A DNA stretch of 64,000 nucleotides from Oxyruncus cristatus (Eukaryota > Chordata > Aves > Passeriformes > Cotingidae), in assembly GCA_013399855.1 (NCBI GenBank), contig VXAY01007404.1, positions 502,931 through 566,930 on the forward strand, in the 5' to 3' direction. Positions 10,295 through 23,900 of the stretch are shown piece after piece. Under the pieces are notes generated by a model. It was not told the origin of the DNA. It did not search any database and worked only from the letters and a program-made list of their open reading frames with translations. The translations under genes were made by a program, and so were the position numbers. Numbering within the stretch: position 1 is the first letter of the stretch; each line of letters starts with the position of its first letter.

Positions 10295-11918
10295 GTAAGC
10301 ATGTAGAAGTTAGCCATCAGTTTCTCATTACAACTAAGATTTGGTCTAAGATGTTATTATTCTGTTTAATATTGATTATTTCAATTCTGTGAGTGCAGGC
10401 TGTATTTTGTCTATTTCCAAAATTAGTTCTGTTGATATATCTATAGGTTGAAATTTAAATTTCAGGACACTGATATGTATTTTCCCCCCTTTAAAACAAA
10501 ATCAATATATCTTGTTTGTCTCCAAAAATGGGTAATAAGAGGAGCACAGACAGAAATTTCTGCAAAGAAACATGTGGCACAGATTTGTTTCATGTTAATG
10601 TCCCAGATGCAAAACCTAGGTCTAGTAATTTCAGCAACAACACAACATAGTCTGGAAGAACCAGGCTTAGACCAGATTCAAACCAGATTCATTACATCCT
10701 TCAATTAGAACTCATTTATTGTGAACTGCTTTCACAACCTGTCTAGTCCTGTGGAAGTCTGCAAATGTTTAAAACATGGTCTTTGCAACACCTTCCCCAG
10801 CTGGCAGCTTAAGCTACTGTTGTATTAAGCATCCTTCCCTGGAGGTTTTTTTACATTTCCTACTTTTCCCTGCCTGGGGTAACATCAGTCAGCTGCCTTA
10901 ATGCCCAGGTGCACTGCCCTCTTTCCAGTTTCCTCCTGTAAAAATAAAAACAAGGATGTTAAAAGTTGGTGGAGGGGGGTTGGTGTTTTTCTTTTGGTTT
11001 GGTTTGTTTCTGTGTATTTTTTTTGTGTATTTTGTTTTCTTGTTTCTGTGTATTTTTTTTTTTTTTTAAAGAAAAAGGTACAAAATGAGCAACAATAACA
11101 ACAACAAAAAAGGTACATTAAAGGTTATAGACAGAAAAATCTATCTGTTTTCCCACAACTCTAAAGCATTATTTGGACACACAAATAAAAGACCTGTGGG
11201 ATATCTTTGATGGTTCCATTCAAACATTTTGCTGTGCTTTGGTTTCTGAATCACAGAGCCTCTCTTTTTATGACAGTTTGGTTTACTTCGACCTTTATTG
11301 GTCTGCAGTTAAATAAACCTTTTCCTGTTGCTCAAGTAATTTCTTTATAGCCTTTTACATCCATGTTCCTCTATAAGCATTTACTTTGTTTGTTCTGCAT
11401 TTGGTAATTTCCCAGTCTTCTAAGACTACCTCTGGTTCAGAGGTATTTGGAACAAACCATTTCTTTTGGTCTTTAGGTAACTCATTGACAGATCAAAGTG
11501 CAGGCATTAAATCAACTGCACTTTTTGTTCTTTGACTTCAAGACACCATGAATTAAATATGGATGTTTATAAAATGGATATTTGTAATTCATGTTTTGGA
11601 CTTGTCTATAATATAAAAATCCTGGTGATTTATTTTTCAAGGTTTTTAATATTCTGTAGTTGCTCACTGATAAATAGTATCTTTATCCTAACCTATCAAT
11701 AGTTACTTTTCAATATCAATTAACTATACATATTAAGTGTTTTGGGAATCACTGGATAAAATGGCACTGTAAAACATAACAGTGGTAACAATAATAATAA
11801 ACTCTTTGGGCATAGTACATAGAATAATTTCTCTTTGACATTGTAAAACATGAATGAGGGATGAACATGTTATTTTTCTCATTTTACATACAGGAAAAAT
11901 TTTTCTTTTATTTTGGGG

Positions 11919-11942
11919 TTTTTTTTTTTTTTTTTTTTTTTT
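11919..11942. repeat. Poly(T) run
   Basis: About 24 consecutive T residues after GGGG. It could be the reverse complement of an old retroposed poly(A) tail, but no retrogene body is seen beside it. Confidence 0.9.
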
Positions 11943-13239
11943 ACATTGCTATAGGCTTTTGAGAATTACAGGCATCTTTAGCTTAGCCTGTGGAGACTGT
12001 GACAGTAATATTAAATAATTTTCTCATTAACAAATGATCTTAGGAAGAACAACAGGAAATTGCTGCTGAAGTGCATAATTATCACAGTCAGAGTTTATGA
12101 TATTTTATTCAGTGTTTATGATTTAAACAGAATTGTTAGCTCATGTATATTCTTCAGTGCTATTAATCCTTTTTTTTTCTTATTTTATTTTTACTCACAG
12201 AAAAAAGGTCCTTTATTTTCATCAGCAAGAATCCAAAAGGTTCAAAAGAGATTTTATAGATGGGCTGGTTGTCCACTGAATAACAAAATTTACATTCAGA
12301 AGAATCATTTTAAGCAGCTGAAGGACTTAATCAGGACATTAAATATCTTTTTATCTTAGCCATATTTCTGCAATCAATTCTAAATAGCTCAGGAATCTGC
12401 TTACATGTTGAGTTGAGATCAAAGCGTGTATAGCTACACTATCACATTTCAGTTTCTAAACCAGCCATGTCTCTCCATTTAGCTGGAAATAATATGCTGG
12501 GAGATGTTCTCAGAGATGTTCTAGATTTCACTTCTTTCCCTGATCTGAGCTGAGTTGTGTCTGCTTTTAAATATATTTGCATCTGCCAGTTTATAGCGTT
12601 TAGGGGAAAGGAAGGAAAGACATGGTAAAAGGAAAGATACTGCCAAAAAATGAAATATCTAGACTTTATCTTGGTGTCTACTGATTTACTATAAAAAATA
12701 CGTAGAGTCATGTGGCAATTAAGTTATTTTTACATAGCCTAAAAGTATGCTGTGTTGTGATAAAGAGTATGAAATACATCATGAAAAAATTCAAGCACAG
12801 TTGATAGTAGCTGCAGTCTAGAGAGGAGGGCTTGTTTTGAAGTTTTGGATTTTCTGAAAGATTATAAAAATTGTTTATCTGTTTTTATTGACTAAGTGCT
12901 GATCTTCAAGTCCCAGTATGGTGCTTTTGTAAGAGTTACAGACATGTTTAGCTTAGCCTCCAAAAGTCATTCAAACAAAAAGATTATATTTCAGTTTGTG
13001 GGACTATAATCTAAACTTGACAATAAAAATGGATGTAAAGCAGACAGATAGGTATTTTTTTGGCACTAAATCCATTTATCATGTTTATTGGACACTTGAA
13101 ATGGATTTTTCACTATCCATCTAATGTTATAGTTCTGTACTGTCCTATAACACAAAAGTCAGCTGTATACTAACCACAACTGAAGTTTTCTTTTGCACAT
13201 TAAAAAAACACTTTCATTGCACCCCCGATATTAAATACA

Positions 13240-13355
13240 TTATTTTCAAAATGAATTGAACATTAAAATTGAATATTTCAAAATGAATTGAATATTTCAA
13301 CATGAATTGAACATGTTCAAATAAATTGAACATCAATTTATTGAACAGAAATTAA
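13240..13355. repeat. Imperfect minisatellite, TTCAAAATGAATTGAA-type unit
   Basis: Four to six degenerate units share the core AATTGAACAT or AATTGAATAT, often preceded by TTCAAAATG or TTCAACATG. The units are roughly 15-22 bp long. It lies in non-coding intron DNA. Confidence 0.8.
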
Positions 13356-16300
13356 ACATCTATTGGATAAAAGGCTATGTAAAATAACGTTCTATCCTAT
13401 TACAACTATAGTTATTATCAGATCAAATAGAACAATATTAATAAGGTATTCAAACCCACGATTTATTTTTTATTGGACCTTACAACTTCAGAACTGTATG
13501 TAAACATGGTAAATGATTACCACAATGTGGTCATCAATATTTTTTTTATATTTACTATTTATGGCTGTGTAGAGTAGCTATAAACCTTTGAACTTCAGAG
13601 GAAATATTCTATACAAATAGTCAGTGGACCAAATCTGTCCCAAAGGTAACACTGGAGACATTTCATCAAGAATGAATCTGACCCTAAAAGCTTAATTCCC
13701 AAGGCATTCATAAATTAACTCATCTGGAAAATGTAGTTTGAAAGTTTGATGTAGACTATAGCAAAATCCTTAAATGAAGAAAGCTGACCTTCCAGAATGT
13801 ACTTATTTATATGCATGGTAATTTCAGTCCTTTTGTGAATGTTTGTCTTCATATCATGCAGGAAGCCCATTTCAGCTCAAGATAAGCTACACAGAACATA
13901 CCTACATTCTGAATTAATGCTGTCATCTCTAATTCGTATTTATTCTGGAAATTCTGAGCCCCTGTAGTTTGGGGATCATGTATGAAGTGACTTTCATATT
14001 GCAGTTTGCTTAGCAATTTTTATCAGATCCAAAGAAGTGACTAAGTATGCAGAGCACTTTGAGCTAGAGATGAGAAATGAACCAAATTTATTTACACAGT
14101 ACTGAACACATAATAAAATAATAACCAGCTACAGTGAAAGTGAAAAGTACTCATTTGATGTTACTTCTCTATATAATGAAATGACAGAAGAAATGAGAGA
14201 AAATCTTCGAACAACTTCTAGGAGTTTATGATCAATGTTAAAAATTATCAGTTTGCTAAAACAGATAGTATCTAATAAATCATGATGCAAAATTATTTTT
14301 GATAGGAGACTAGTGAAAGGCATAGGTTAGTAAGACAATGTTTATTATTTCACATTGCATGCTCTCTTTATCATTTACGAAAAACATCTGAACAGTGAAG
14401 ATAGGAAAATAAAAAGTTTTTAAAAAATAGCAAATAATGTATCCCTTAGAGCATAAAAATGACAAGAAGCTGTGAAAGCAACATCTATTGAAGCAGACTC
14501 TTATTCTAAGCTGCACCTGCAGATGCACCAAATGTAACTTGTGACATTTTAAAACAGTAGGCAAAGTGACCCATGGAAAATTCCTTTTTCTCTTTTATAT
14601 GGACCATATATAAACCCATATATAAACTGTATATAAACCCATTACCTCTTAGCAAATGGCACAGGTGAGACAAGTTTATCAGCATATGCAAGTAAACATA
14701 AAAAAGCATCTTAGTGTCATGGTATGAGCTTTGTAATTGTTGATGATGATAAATACAACATTTTATTTATAGCTGAGCAGAAAAATTAAAGTAGAGCCAG
14801 AGAAATCAGATCAATACTGTGCCAATTTGCTTTTCAAAACAGAAGCAGTTCAACAGGAGAACACTGGTCTTGAGGTAGAAGACCTACCCGGAACATGTAG
14901 TGTTGACCATGGTAATGAACATTTTAATCTTTTACCTGCACTAAAATCTGATGGTCAGCAACCATTATTAAGCAATAATAAAAATCTTACTACTTATAAG
15001 ACCTCTGCCAATTTGAACAAAACCAGGTCTTGACTCGCAAAAAAGATGGGTGATTAGATCTCTTACATGGTGTAAACCACAGCAGAGCTACTATTGAAGG
15101 ATGATGTTGGAAAATAGAACAAATAAACTGAGGTAGAGAGAGGTAGCAAATATGTTCCTACTTCCTTCAATGCCTCAACGGGATTAGCAAGACTATAGCT
15201 GGGTGTAGAATAACACACAAAGGACTCAAAATTCTACACTCAGAGTATCAAAATTTACGGTACTGATTGTTGTTCAGATGGACAATCTATGCCTTAAGTT
15301 GAACTTGGTTGAGAGAAAACCTGTAGAAGCATGAAGGGCTGTAACAGAGAAAATTTGTCATTCCTTCTGGAAATGTCCATAATTCTAATTTAGTGAGACC
15401 CCTTGGGGTTGAGGAAGTAAGTTTTCAAAGAATTTTCATCAAGATTTTTTGGCAGTGAACTACTCCATAGTCCACAACTTTTTATTTACATGACGAACAG
15501 TCTTGTAAAAGGGTTTACTAAAAATCTCTTCTGTACAAAATAATAATCAATGGGAGATCAGAGCTCTTACTGATATCTTAGACTCTCTCACTGAAAATAA
15601 TTATTAGATGAATGTGCCCACTACTCAGTTGGATGGGAAAGTTGAGTACAGAAGGCCACATCTTTTTGTGACCTTAGATCAAAGGAGACCCTGCTGTTCC
15701 CTGATGTGATCTTAGTGTGTTTGCAAAGACATTGTAAATGAGGTCCACCCACCATAAACTTAAATCAGTTTTCCAACAAGAATCAAGTAAATTAGTCTCT
15801 GCTTTAAAGAAATATCCATTTTAAATTGACTGCTGGATTATTAAAGCTTTTAGATTAATGAGACTTGAAATTAGAAATTTTAAAGCAATTAAATTTCAGC
15901 CTAGTCAATACAACAACTGATACAACCTTGCAGAAGCAACATATCATTCACTATATTTTCTTTGTTTACACACTAAAATGTAAGACGTTTGTAAGCCTAG
16001 ACACACAAGCAATAAGTGCAGTTTTTGAGTTTGTGATGCCATTTTCCCCAGTAAAAGGCTAGAATTTCCTGTGTTAGGTGTACAAAAATCTAGAAAACCA
16101 GAAAAAAAAAGCAGCAGTTTCCTTCTCTCTGAGTGTTTTTTTTTCCTTAAAGTCAGCAAAGTCAGAGCTACCTATTGCTCTCTGAATATTTTATAGACTA
16201 ATCTGGTTTTTGCTGAATCTTAATGGAAGTGATAGAGCAAGAAGTAAACCCTGTCCTTATGTTCCAGATTTTCCCCTGCTGCTAAGGTGAATCCTTAAAG

Positions 16301-18434
16301 GCATATGAATACAGCTGAAATAACCATAAGAATCTCAGGACTGTGTAGAACAAGACAGATCAAAGCAAGGGAAGGTGGCTTGTTTTTTTTCTAAGCTTGC
16401 CACATACTCCTCAGAATATAATGGATGAAATCAGATATAAGCCCTATAAATTTATAGGACAAAATACATTCTGTATGTAAAATATTGAAGTCAATAATGA
16501 AACAGTAGAACAGTATCTAATTAACAATTGCAACAATTTTATGATTTTCAAACATGATAGGCTCCTAAAAATATACTTTCTGAAAACATAGGTAATACCT
16601 GGCTGAATGGCTTTTTTGTTATATAGTTAGGTAATTCTACTCTACCAATTAACTAAACTAAAACCAGATCAAAAAAAAAAATAAAGCAAATTAGATAAGG
16701 CTAAGATGCCTTTGTAGATTACTGTATTACTCTGCATATTTAGTATACCTTTAATAGATCCTGAATTGTAAGGACAGATGTAAATCCACACCAAGATTTT
16801 TCTCACCTACGACCATAAACATGTTACCAGCAAATCATCAAGGAAGGCCAGCATGGTCTTTTTTTTAGTTTTTTGAGGCATATGGCAGAATACTATAAAG
16901 AAAATGTTTCAGTCTTCATGGTTTAGACTATATATATAGTTTTGTACTCTATTGCTGTTCATATTGAGCATATTCTGGGAACTGTATTTCCTTGTAAAAA
17001 TGAAGCTTGTGGTAACCAAGGTAATGTTAGTGGTCAGTTACTGCTCCTCACTGATTTCTCAACCTGCATGTTTATATCTGTATTTGCATCACCTTAGTGA
17101 TTTTGTTAGTTCTGGCAAAAGAAAAAAAAAAGCCATAATATTCTCCATCCTTTGTACACTATGTTAGTACTGAAGAGTTACTCTTCTTATTAATGGAAAT
17201 AAAAAAAAATAAATCTCAAGAGTCCTCACTTGTAAGTAGTGTGAAAATATAGATTTAAAATAAATTTCCCATATGAAAAGGGAACAGTGTTAAGAATACA
17301 AAGCTTCTGGGGTGTAAGCCACTTTTTGCTCTCTGCTGTGATGATTACATCAAACTTTGCTTGCTTGAAAAGGAAAAGAATGTGTGCTGAAATCTTAGAT
17401 TTTTGACTGAAAAAAGGTTTAATCAGGAGAGTTTTCAAAGGCACAGATGGAAAGATGCAGTAGTCTTTTCCATTGATTTATTCCTTTGCTTTTAAAGTCT
17501 ACAGGTGCTTTCTGGTTTGAGGAAAGTGGATATCTCAAGTCTCTTGTATACAAATATCTACAAGGCATGATGTGACTGATAAAATAGAGCCCAAGTTCAA
17601 ATAGCACCCTCTCTTTCCTGAAAATTGGTGGGCTTGCAACAGTTTCCTTTCCTCCTGATCAGTAGGGGTGCTCACTATTATATGCTGAACATTAAATATT
17701 TACTGATAAAAGTAATAATTATAAGCTCTTTTTTAAACAGAAATATTGGTAATTATGTTAACTGTGTGGTTGCTGATTTACGCACATAAAAGATATTCTT
17801 TTGAATGCTGTTATTTTTTCTTTTATCTCTCAATGACTATCTGGTTTGACATACTTCTAAATGAAGAGTATTTTGCTTTCTTGAGAAAAAGCAACCAAAA
17901 ATTTCCATATTCAACCTGTTGTATTATACAGAATCAACAATTCAACACATGAAGTTGTCAACAAGTTTCATTTACTGGAGCTACAGTACGTCAATTGAAT
18001 AGTGTCAATGAGTTTGTGGATTGGAAGAAAATAGGTTTTGTATAGCAGGATTTTTTCAAATGTAGAATGATATACTGTTTACCTTGAGGGAGAAAAAAAA
18101 CAACAACCATCATATATATGATTGTTTGTTACAGTTATGGAGACTTCATTTTCTCGTGGTCATTTGATCTAGAAAATCTTTTACATTTTCTCAACATTTT
18201 AATGCCTGCCTAACTCAAATAGATGAAAAATTAAAGCCGAGTATTTGCAGAATATGAGCCTCAATAAGCCTATTTGGGTATGTGGTGAAAATTTGCATAA
18301 CAGGCACTCAATACATATTCACAGATCACATCTTCAGCATCAATAGTTTCAAATGCCTGGTGTATCCTTTTATTGTTCTAAAGGACAAGGAAATTTTTTT
18401 ATTCTTAAACAACTCTGTTCTTCTGTTTTTCCAG

Positions 18435-18552
18435 CTAATTAAAACCATAAGTGCAGTGGATCAAGATGACTCAGCAGAAGGCCACCACTTTTACTTCTCA
18501 TTGGCTCAGGAGGCCACAAACAACTCACATTTTACTGTCAAAGACAATCAAG
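18435..18552 (+). CDS. CDH19: CDH19 exon: EC5, first part
   Basis: The exon is 118 bp with acceptor CTGTTTTTCCAG and donor AAG|GTAGTG. It encodes 39 residues: LIKTISAVDQDDSAEGHHFY, then FSLAQEATNNSHFTVKDNQ. The final base G begins the Asp codon completed in the next exon. AVDQDD carries the DxD calcium ligands and NNS is a possible glycosylation sequon. The (V/L)I.TISAVD.D.S.E.HHFYF.L segment is characteristic of CDH19 among type II cadherins in my memory of the family. An in-frame extension past the donor stops after ten codons and is intron read-through. Confidence 0.95.
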
Positions 18553-19538
18553 GTAGTGTCATTGCTGTAGCTCTTTAAGACCTTCCTAATGGAAGCTGCA
18601 TGCTTCTAGTGGTCCTCAATTTTGTAAAACTTTTCGCTTAAATAGAAATATGAACTTGTCCTGAGTCCTATTTCAAAACAATAATTTGATACCATCAAAG
18701 AGTTTATTCTCCTTCTCAAATGGATAACATAAACAGCAAAAGACAGTTTTATTTCAAGGAAAGAAAAAGTGTTGAGATGAAAAATACAGTAGTACTCCTC
18801 AAAACTTTTTTTTCTTAATGTAGAATATGGTGGGCAATTCCAACTTTCGTGTTAAAATTATTTGTTTGAGAAATAATATCATCAGTAAGAAAATAATGAT
18901 ATTAATAAGCCTGTACTTCATCACTTCAGCAAAATTATAAAAACAAATAACAAGGAATGCATTCTTATTTCATAATATATTTTAAATTGCTTACACTGAT
19001 TATTGATGACACCACACAATGTCTTTATGTATTTTATTGTTATTCAGAACTAATATTGATTGAGACTCTCATTACAAGAGTGATATAGAGAAATAGCAAG
19101 CAAAAAGAGTCTGCAGTGAAAGTATAGGTGAAATATCTGATGGAATTTCAAAGATGACTATTTAGAGTCAGTTTACTAAGACTACAAAAAAAAAGCTTTT
19201 TCAAACTCAGCTAAAGTGCACATTGTTCTTATTGACTTTGTTAATTATCTGAATGTTCTGGCTAAGGGAATAAATCAATGGAAATAAGTTTTGGAAAGTT
19301 CTGTTTAACAGCAAACTACTTCTCTCAATTATCTTCAAAGTTAGTCAATGTATCAACAAGTCTTTCAATCCCCATCTCTATTAACCTCTCACTCCCTTCC
19401 AGGAAAAGATAACTTGTTACATTAAGGTCAAATTGTGTTCAAAGCCATTAGCATTTCTCACCTTGCTTCATTCTACCCAAAACCCAAGCAGACAGAAGGC
19501 AACATATTCAGTTCCTTTTGGTAGCTTCTAATGGGAAA

Positions 19539-19590
19539 AAACAAACAAACAAACAAACAAACAAACAACAACAAAAAAAAAACAAACCAA
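19539..19590. repeat. (CAAA)n microsatellite
   Basis: Roughly eight tandem CAAA units followed by CAA and an A-run. It may be the tail of an old retroposon or a plain microsatellite. Confidence 0.92.
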
Positions 19591-19785
19591 ACGTTTAAAA
19601 TATGATGCAATCAGCTCTCAATCTGTCCCTTTCTGTTGCATTCCATAGAAATGGCTGTGTGAATTTTGATAATCCTAAGGAAGAGCAAAAGTAACTACAT
19701 GTCTGCAGCATTTTATCTCAGAGCTGCTTTCTGAACTATGACAGAAACCCAGAACAACTTAAATGTGAGGGAGTTAACTTCAGTA

Positions 19786-19925
19786 GACTGTTTGGACATA
19801 TTAGACAGATGTATTAGACAGGTAATGGTGGAAAAATGATTTTGTTTTGGTTGGGGAGGGGGGTGTTTCTATGTATAGGTAATTCACTCTGCCAGGACAA
19901 AAAGTCTGACATGGCAATACTCATG
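19786..19925 (+). repeat. Local duplicate, copy 1
   Basis: This segment is similar to 21553-21690. Shared strings include GTTTGGA, GATGTAT.AGACAGG.AATGG, TATAGGT, CTCT.CCA.GACAAAAA and AGTCTGACATG. Copy 1 contains a G-rich interruption (GGGGAGGGGGGTG). The similarity is obvious by eye over about 135 bp, with small gaps. Confidence 0.75.
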
Positions 19926-20666
19926 ATTTTTTTTTCTTTTCGTTACACAGAGATGTAGACAGGAGTATTTTGTTCTGGTACAAGCTATGTTTCGTATTTG
20001 AATTAATTGATACACAGCAGGAGCTGAAATTAAGCTGCTTACTGTGTTTTGTACAGAAAAGATTTCTAAATACTAATAATTAAATACAAAGCAAAGTCAA
20101 AGCCTCTAAAACTTTTTTGCTATTTTAGATAGTATGAATCCAGCTAGCTCCAGTTTTTCAGCTAGGAATAGAATTAAAAAAACTATTTTAGTGGACTTTT
20201 TTCTTGCTTTTTTCTCTTTTGGTTACCACCTGTTTTCACAATGTGCTGCTAGACACACTTGTTTAACCCTTTTGACTGGAAAACTGTCTATATTTTATCT
20301 GTGGACTGCTGGCTTATTAGCAGTTGGTTACATGAAACCATTTTCAAAACTAATTAATTAATCTGAAAAGGCATCAGATGCTGAAAATGGGCAAATTTCT
20401 TTAGCCCCGAACAATAAAAACAGAGCTCCTAGGACAAATTTTATTATTGCCCATGGAATTCAAATTTAAAAAATAAATGCAATTTATTCATGATTGACAA
20501 AATACTCACTAAATATCAGTGCCTAGTTTTATTCTTTTTTATTTTCTTGATATGTAGTTTTGCACAGTACCATTGGTTTTAAATAGGTCAGATTCCACTG
20601 GAATGTTACTGTTGTTGTTAGAAAACATATAAATGCATATCATCATCACCACAATTTATCTTCTAG

Positions 20667-20918
20667 ATAACACAGCCGGAATTTTCACAAGCAAAAGTGG
20701 CTTCAGGAGGCAAGAGCAGGTTTTTTTCTACTTGCCAATCTTAATTCAGGATAATGGGATCCCACCGCTGACAAGCACAAACACTCTCACCGTCACTGTC
20801 TGCGACTGTGACACTGAAGTAAGCACCTTCTATTGTCGATACGGAGCTTTCATGTATTCCTTGGGGCTCAGCACAGAAGCTTTAGTTGCTTTTTTGGCTT
20901 GCATACTAATACTCCTAG
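20667..20918 (+). CDS. CDH19: CDH19 exon: EC5 end, transmembrane helix
   Basis: The exon is 252 bp with acceptor ATCTTCTAG and donor TAG|GTAAGT. The first two bases complete Asp, giving DNTAGIFTSKSGF. The EC5 end follows with LPILIQDNGIPPLTSTNTLT and VTVCDCD, then a further Cys in FYCRYG. This VCxC...C group is the membrane-proximal cysteine cluster of type II cadherins. The transmembrane helix starts at STEALVAFLACILIL and continues into the next exon. LI.DNGIP.LTSTNTLT..VCDC is nearly diagnostic for CDH19. The exon ends one base into a Val codon. Confidence 0.95.
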
Positions 20919-23900
20919 GTAAGTGCAAATAAGAGAAATTACTTTGTTTCCTTTTACACAGGGGTTGGTTAAGCGACAAAGATATACCCTTGACTGGAAG
21001 AAGGCGAATACTGGGTTGTTGGGAAAAATTGAAACAAGGCCAATGTTTAGTTTATTTTCTGTTTTCTTAACTATAATTTCTCCCTTCCCCTCACCATTTT
21101 CCAGTAAAATTTGAATTCTAACACTATTTCCTAAAATTTGGGCGTAGTTGAGTCATGGACCTCCTTACCCCTCCAGCATTCCAATAATAAAGATTTCAGA
21201 GCCCAAAGGCTGTGTGGAGCCCAGGTAAAGTTGAAGACAGCATTACACAAGAAAATTTTTTACTGTAACAATATATTAGGAGAAGCAGCACTGCACTCAT
21301 TCTGCCTTAGGAATGATGAATGAAGAGCTGAGATCAATAATAAATAACAAAAGAAAAGGGGAATGACATTCTCAGAAAGAAAATACAGGCACAAAAAGGG
21401 AGTTTCTCTGTCAATTAATAAGGTTACATCTCCAGACAGCATTTTCTCCAGATGCTAGGCATCTCCTTTTTCCTATCAGGAGACATTGACTTAACCTCCA
21501 TTACCTTTGGGAGCTTGTGGATGTGAAAAGTGGGTTTGAGAGAGTTTCAAATGCACAGTTTGGATAGATGTATCAGACAGGCAATGGCAGAAACATGGTT
21601 GTTTTTTGTTTTGTTTTGTTTTCCTACGTATAGGTGTGCCTACATGCACTAATTCCCTCTACCACGACAAAAAAAGTCTGACATGTAAATATTTTATGGA
21701 GAGTTATGTTAGTACCTCTGCAAAGGGTCATGCTCAGCTGGTAAATGTCACTCAAAACCAGACTGACGACCCAAGGCTGACTGTTCCCACGCTGAATGAG
21801 TCTATGACTGCTGCAAGACATAGAGTGGCAGCACTCAGGCAAAGACCTTCTTCACCTGATGAAGCACACACCTATCACTGTAACAGTGTATTTGTCTTTT
21901 TTAGCAAAAGGATATTCTTGCAGTGTTCCATGAGTGATTTGATGACACTGACACATTATAACAGCAAGCAAGGTGCACTAATCATTCGCTAAAGGTTGAA
22001 TATCCATCCTGAAACTCAGAACCTGTCTGAGTTAGTGAGGGTAAGGTGTGGTAGCTTTTGAGGCTAGGAAAGAAGAGATAGAGACAGGTAGGTATGTCTC
22101 TCAAGGCAAAACTATTAACCTTAGATCTTGGTCAGTAATAGTGGTCACAGATCTCAATGCCAAATTCAAGCTAATGCAAATAAACCGACACAGGGAGACT
22201 TTAAGTCTCTGTTGCCTATGTAAAAATATGGGATACACCATATAGCAGTATATTTCATGAAACACCATATCCAAAAATACCATAAAAAATTGATGGCTTA
22301 CAAACTTATAAATTTTGCAAACAAAGCATAAACTGATTCTTAATAATATTTAGAAAAAAATAAAATTAGAATCAAAACAAGAAAACCGCAGCATAGTATC
22401 TAGCTGCACAAATGTAATGTCCAGAAAGAAAGAAACAATAATAACAGAAACAACATTCCCTTAAGAAACAGAAACTTTCAGTGAAAATTATTCTCTCAAT
22501 GTGTTTGTTAATGAGAGCAAATATAATAATAGCAATATTTTAATTTTTTATATCACTGAAAGAAATACACATAACTATAGAGGAAACACTTTTTTTTACA
22601 TATAAAGGATATCTAAAGGATTTTTTTCTATGTTTGTTATATAGTCTACCCTCTACTAGTCTATAAATAACAGCATACAATATACTTACCATCATTAACT
22701 ACAACAAAGCTGAGGCCTGAAAATGAAGGCTTGCAGCTTTATACCAACATGTTTTGATCTGCTATAGTGCAACAGAAGATAGAAAAGACAAGTCAAATAA
22801 ATTTAATGGAATTAATTTAAATTTATATCACATATATTCTGCATTCTGTCCACAAGGTTATTGCTTATTTTCCTTAGTATATGGAATAGACACCAACTCT
22901 AATAATTTCCTGCTGTACCTTTCACCTCCTGACTGAATATCTTGGTGAAAACTCATTGAAATTTCTCCTAAAATAGAACACCATAATTTAGTCTCGCACT
23001 AAAATGAGTTGTCAAGAAGCAGCACACATAATTGTTAACAATGATTCAGCAACTTCATATGGCTTTGAACTCTCAAGATCTGGTGACATGCAGGAAACTG
23101 CAGAAGTAAAACAGCCTACCAAAAAATACATTTGGTTTTATTTATCTGTACTTAGGCACTGAATAGATCGGGCAAGGGTGAAAACAATGGAAGGGAACCT
23201 CATATTTTTTATGTCTAAATGGGAGTACCCTTGGCTAGACACCAGCCATTTCTTGACTCCATAACAAAGTCCAGAGATGCACTAGTTCCCCTACATCCAT
23301 CTCCTGGTTTCCAACAGAGAACATAGGAACAGGCTTGCCTGCTCTTCCAGAGTCACCTTATTTAAATCTGAGGTTAGATCTGCCTTGGGCCTTTTAGTCA
23401 GCTCAAGTCTGCAGGCAGGTCAGTGTTCATTTCAAGTTTATTTGGTTGTTGCGGGATATCTGAACTTCGTGTTACCCACTTAAGGAACTAAGGATCAGGC
23501 AAACTGTATCATTGCATTATCCAGACCATCAGTGGAATTATTCATCAGGGGTTTCTTGGTTGCTTGCAGAGAGGTCTTCTCTCCAAGTGGAATAAGCACA
23601 TGGTGTTCTATGTATATCACAGAAGTCAAAGCAGGGATATAGATAAATATATTAAAAAACCTAAAAAAAACCCCCAAATTACCACACTCTTTACAGGCAC
23701 AAATAAATTCATTAAATATTTGATCTTACGTTTGTGATTATTTAAAATGAAATAATAAAATGTTCCATACATTATAGGTTTGACACTTATCTCTGCAAAC
23801 TAATTTTCCTTTATGATGTATACCATTAGAAGAGTTCACCATGCAAATAGTTTGGAAAGTTAAACCCATCTATATTTTGTAAATATAACAATCATGTTTC

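Larger units (their letters stand above)
10295..18434 (+). other. CDH19: CDH19 intron, 8.1 kb, mostly unique sequence
   Basis: This intron runs from GTAAGC to CTGTTTTTCCAG and is the longest in the window. It holds T/TG-rich runs near 10979-11070, a T24 run at 11919-11942, a 37-bp duplicated segment (11955-11989 and 12923-12959), the AATTGAA minisatellite at 13240-13355 and a TATATAAACC-type short repeat at 14598-14645. No gene or recognised transposon is seen elsewhere in it. Confidence 0.8.
18553..20666 (+). other. CDH19: CDH19 intron before the transmembrane exon
   Basis: This 2.1-kb intron runs from GTAGTG to TTATCTTCTAG. It contains a (CAAA)n microsatellite at about 19539-19590 and one copy of a 135-bp locally duplicated segment at 19786-19925, whose partner is in the next intron. 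Nothing else is recognised. Confidence 0.8.

Noticed and set aside
20919..20932. Possible alternative CDH19 end by intron retention after the transmembrane exon (stop after GKCK)
   Set aside because: The donor TAG|GTAAGT is strong and the downstream exon continues the helix and tail perfectly; read-through is only an ORF artefact.
21606..21992. 128-codon open frame in the last CDH19 intron
   Set aside because: It starts inside the locally duplicated repeat and a TTTTG run; copy 1 of the repeat does not preserve the frame and no domain is recognisable.
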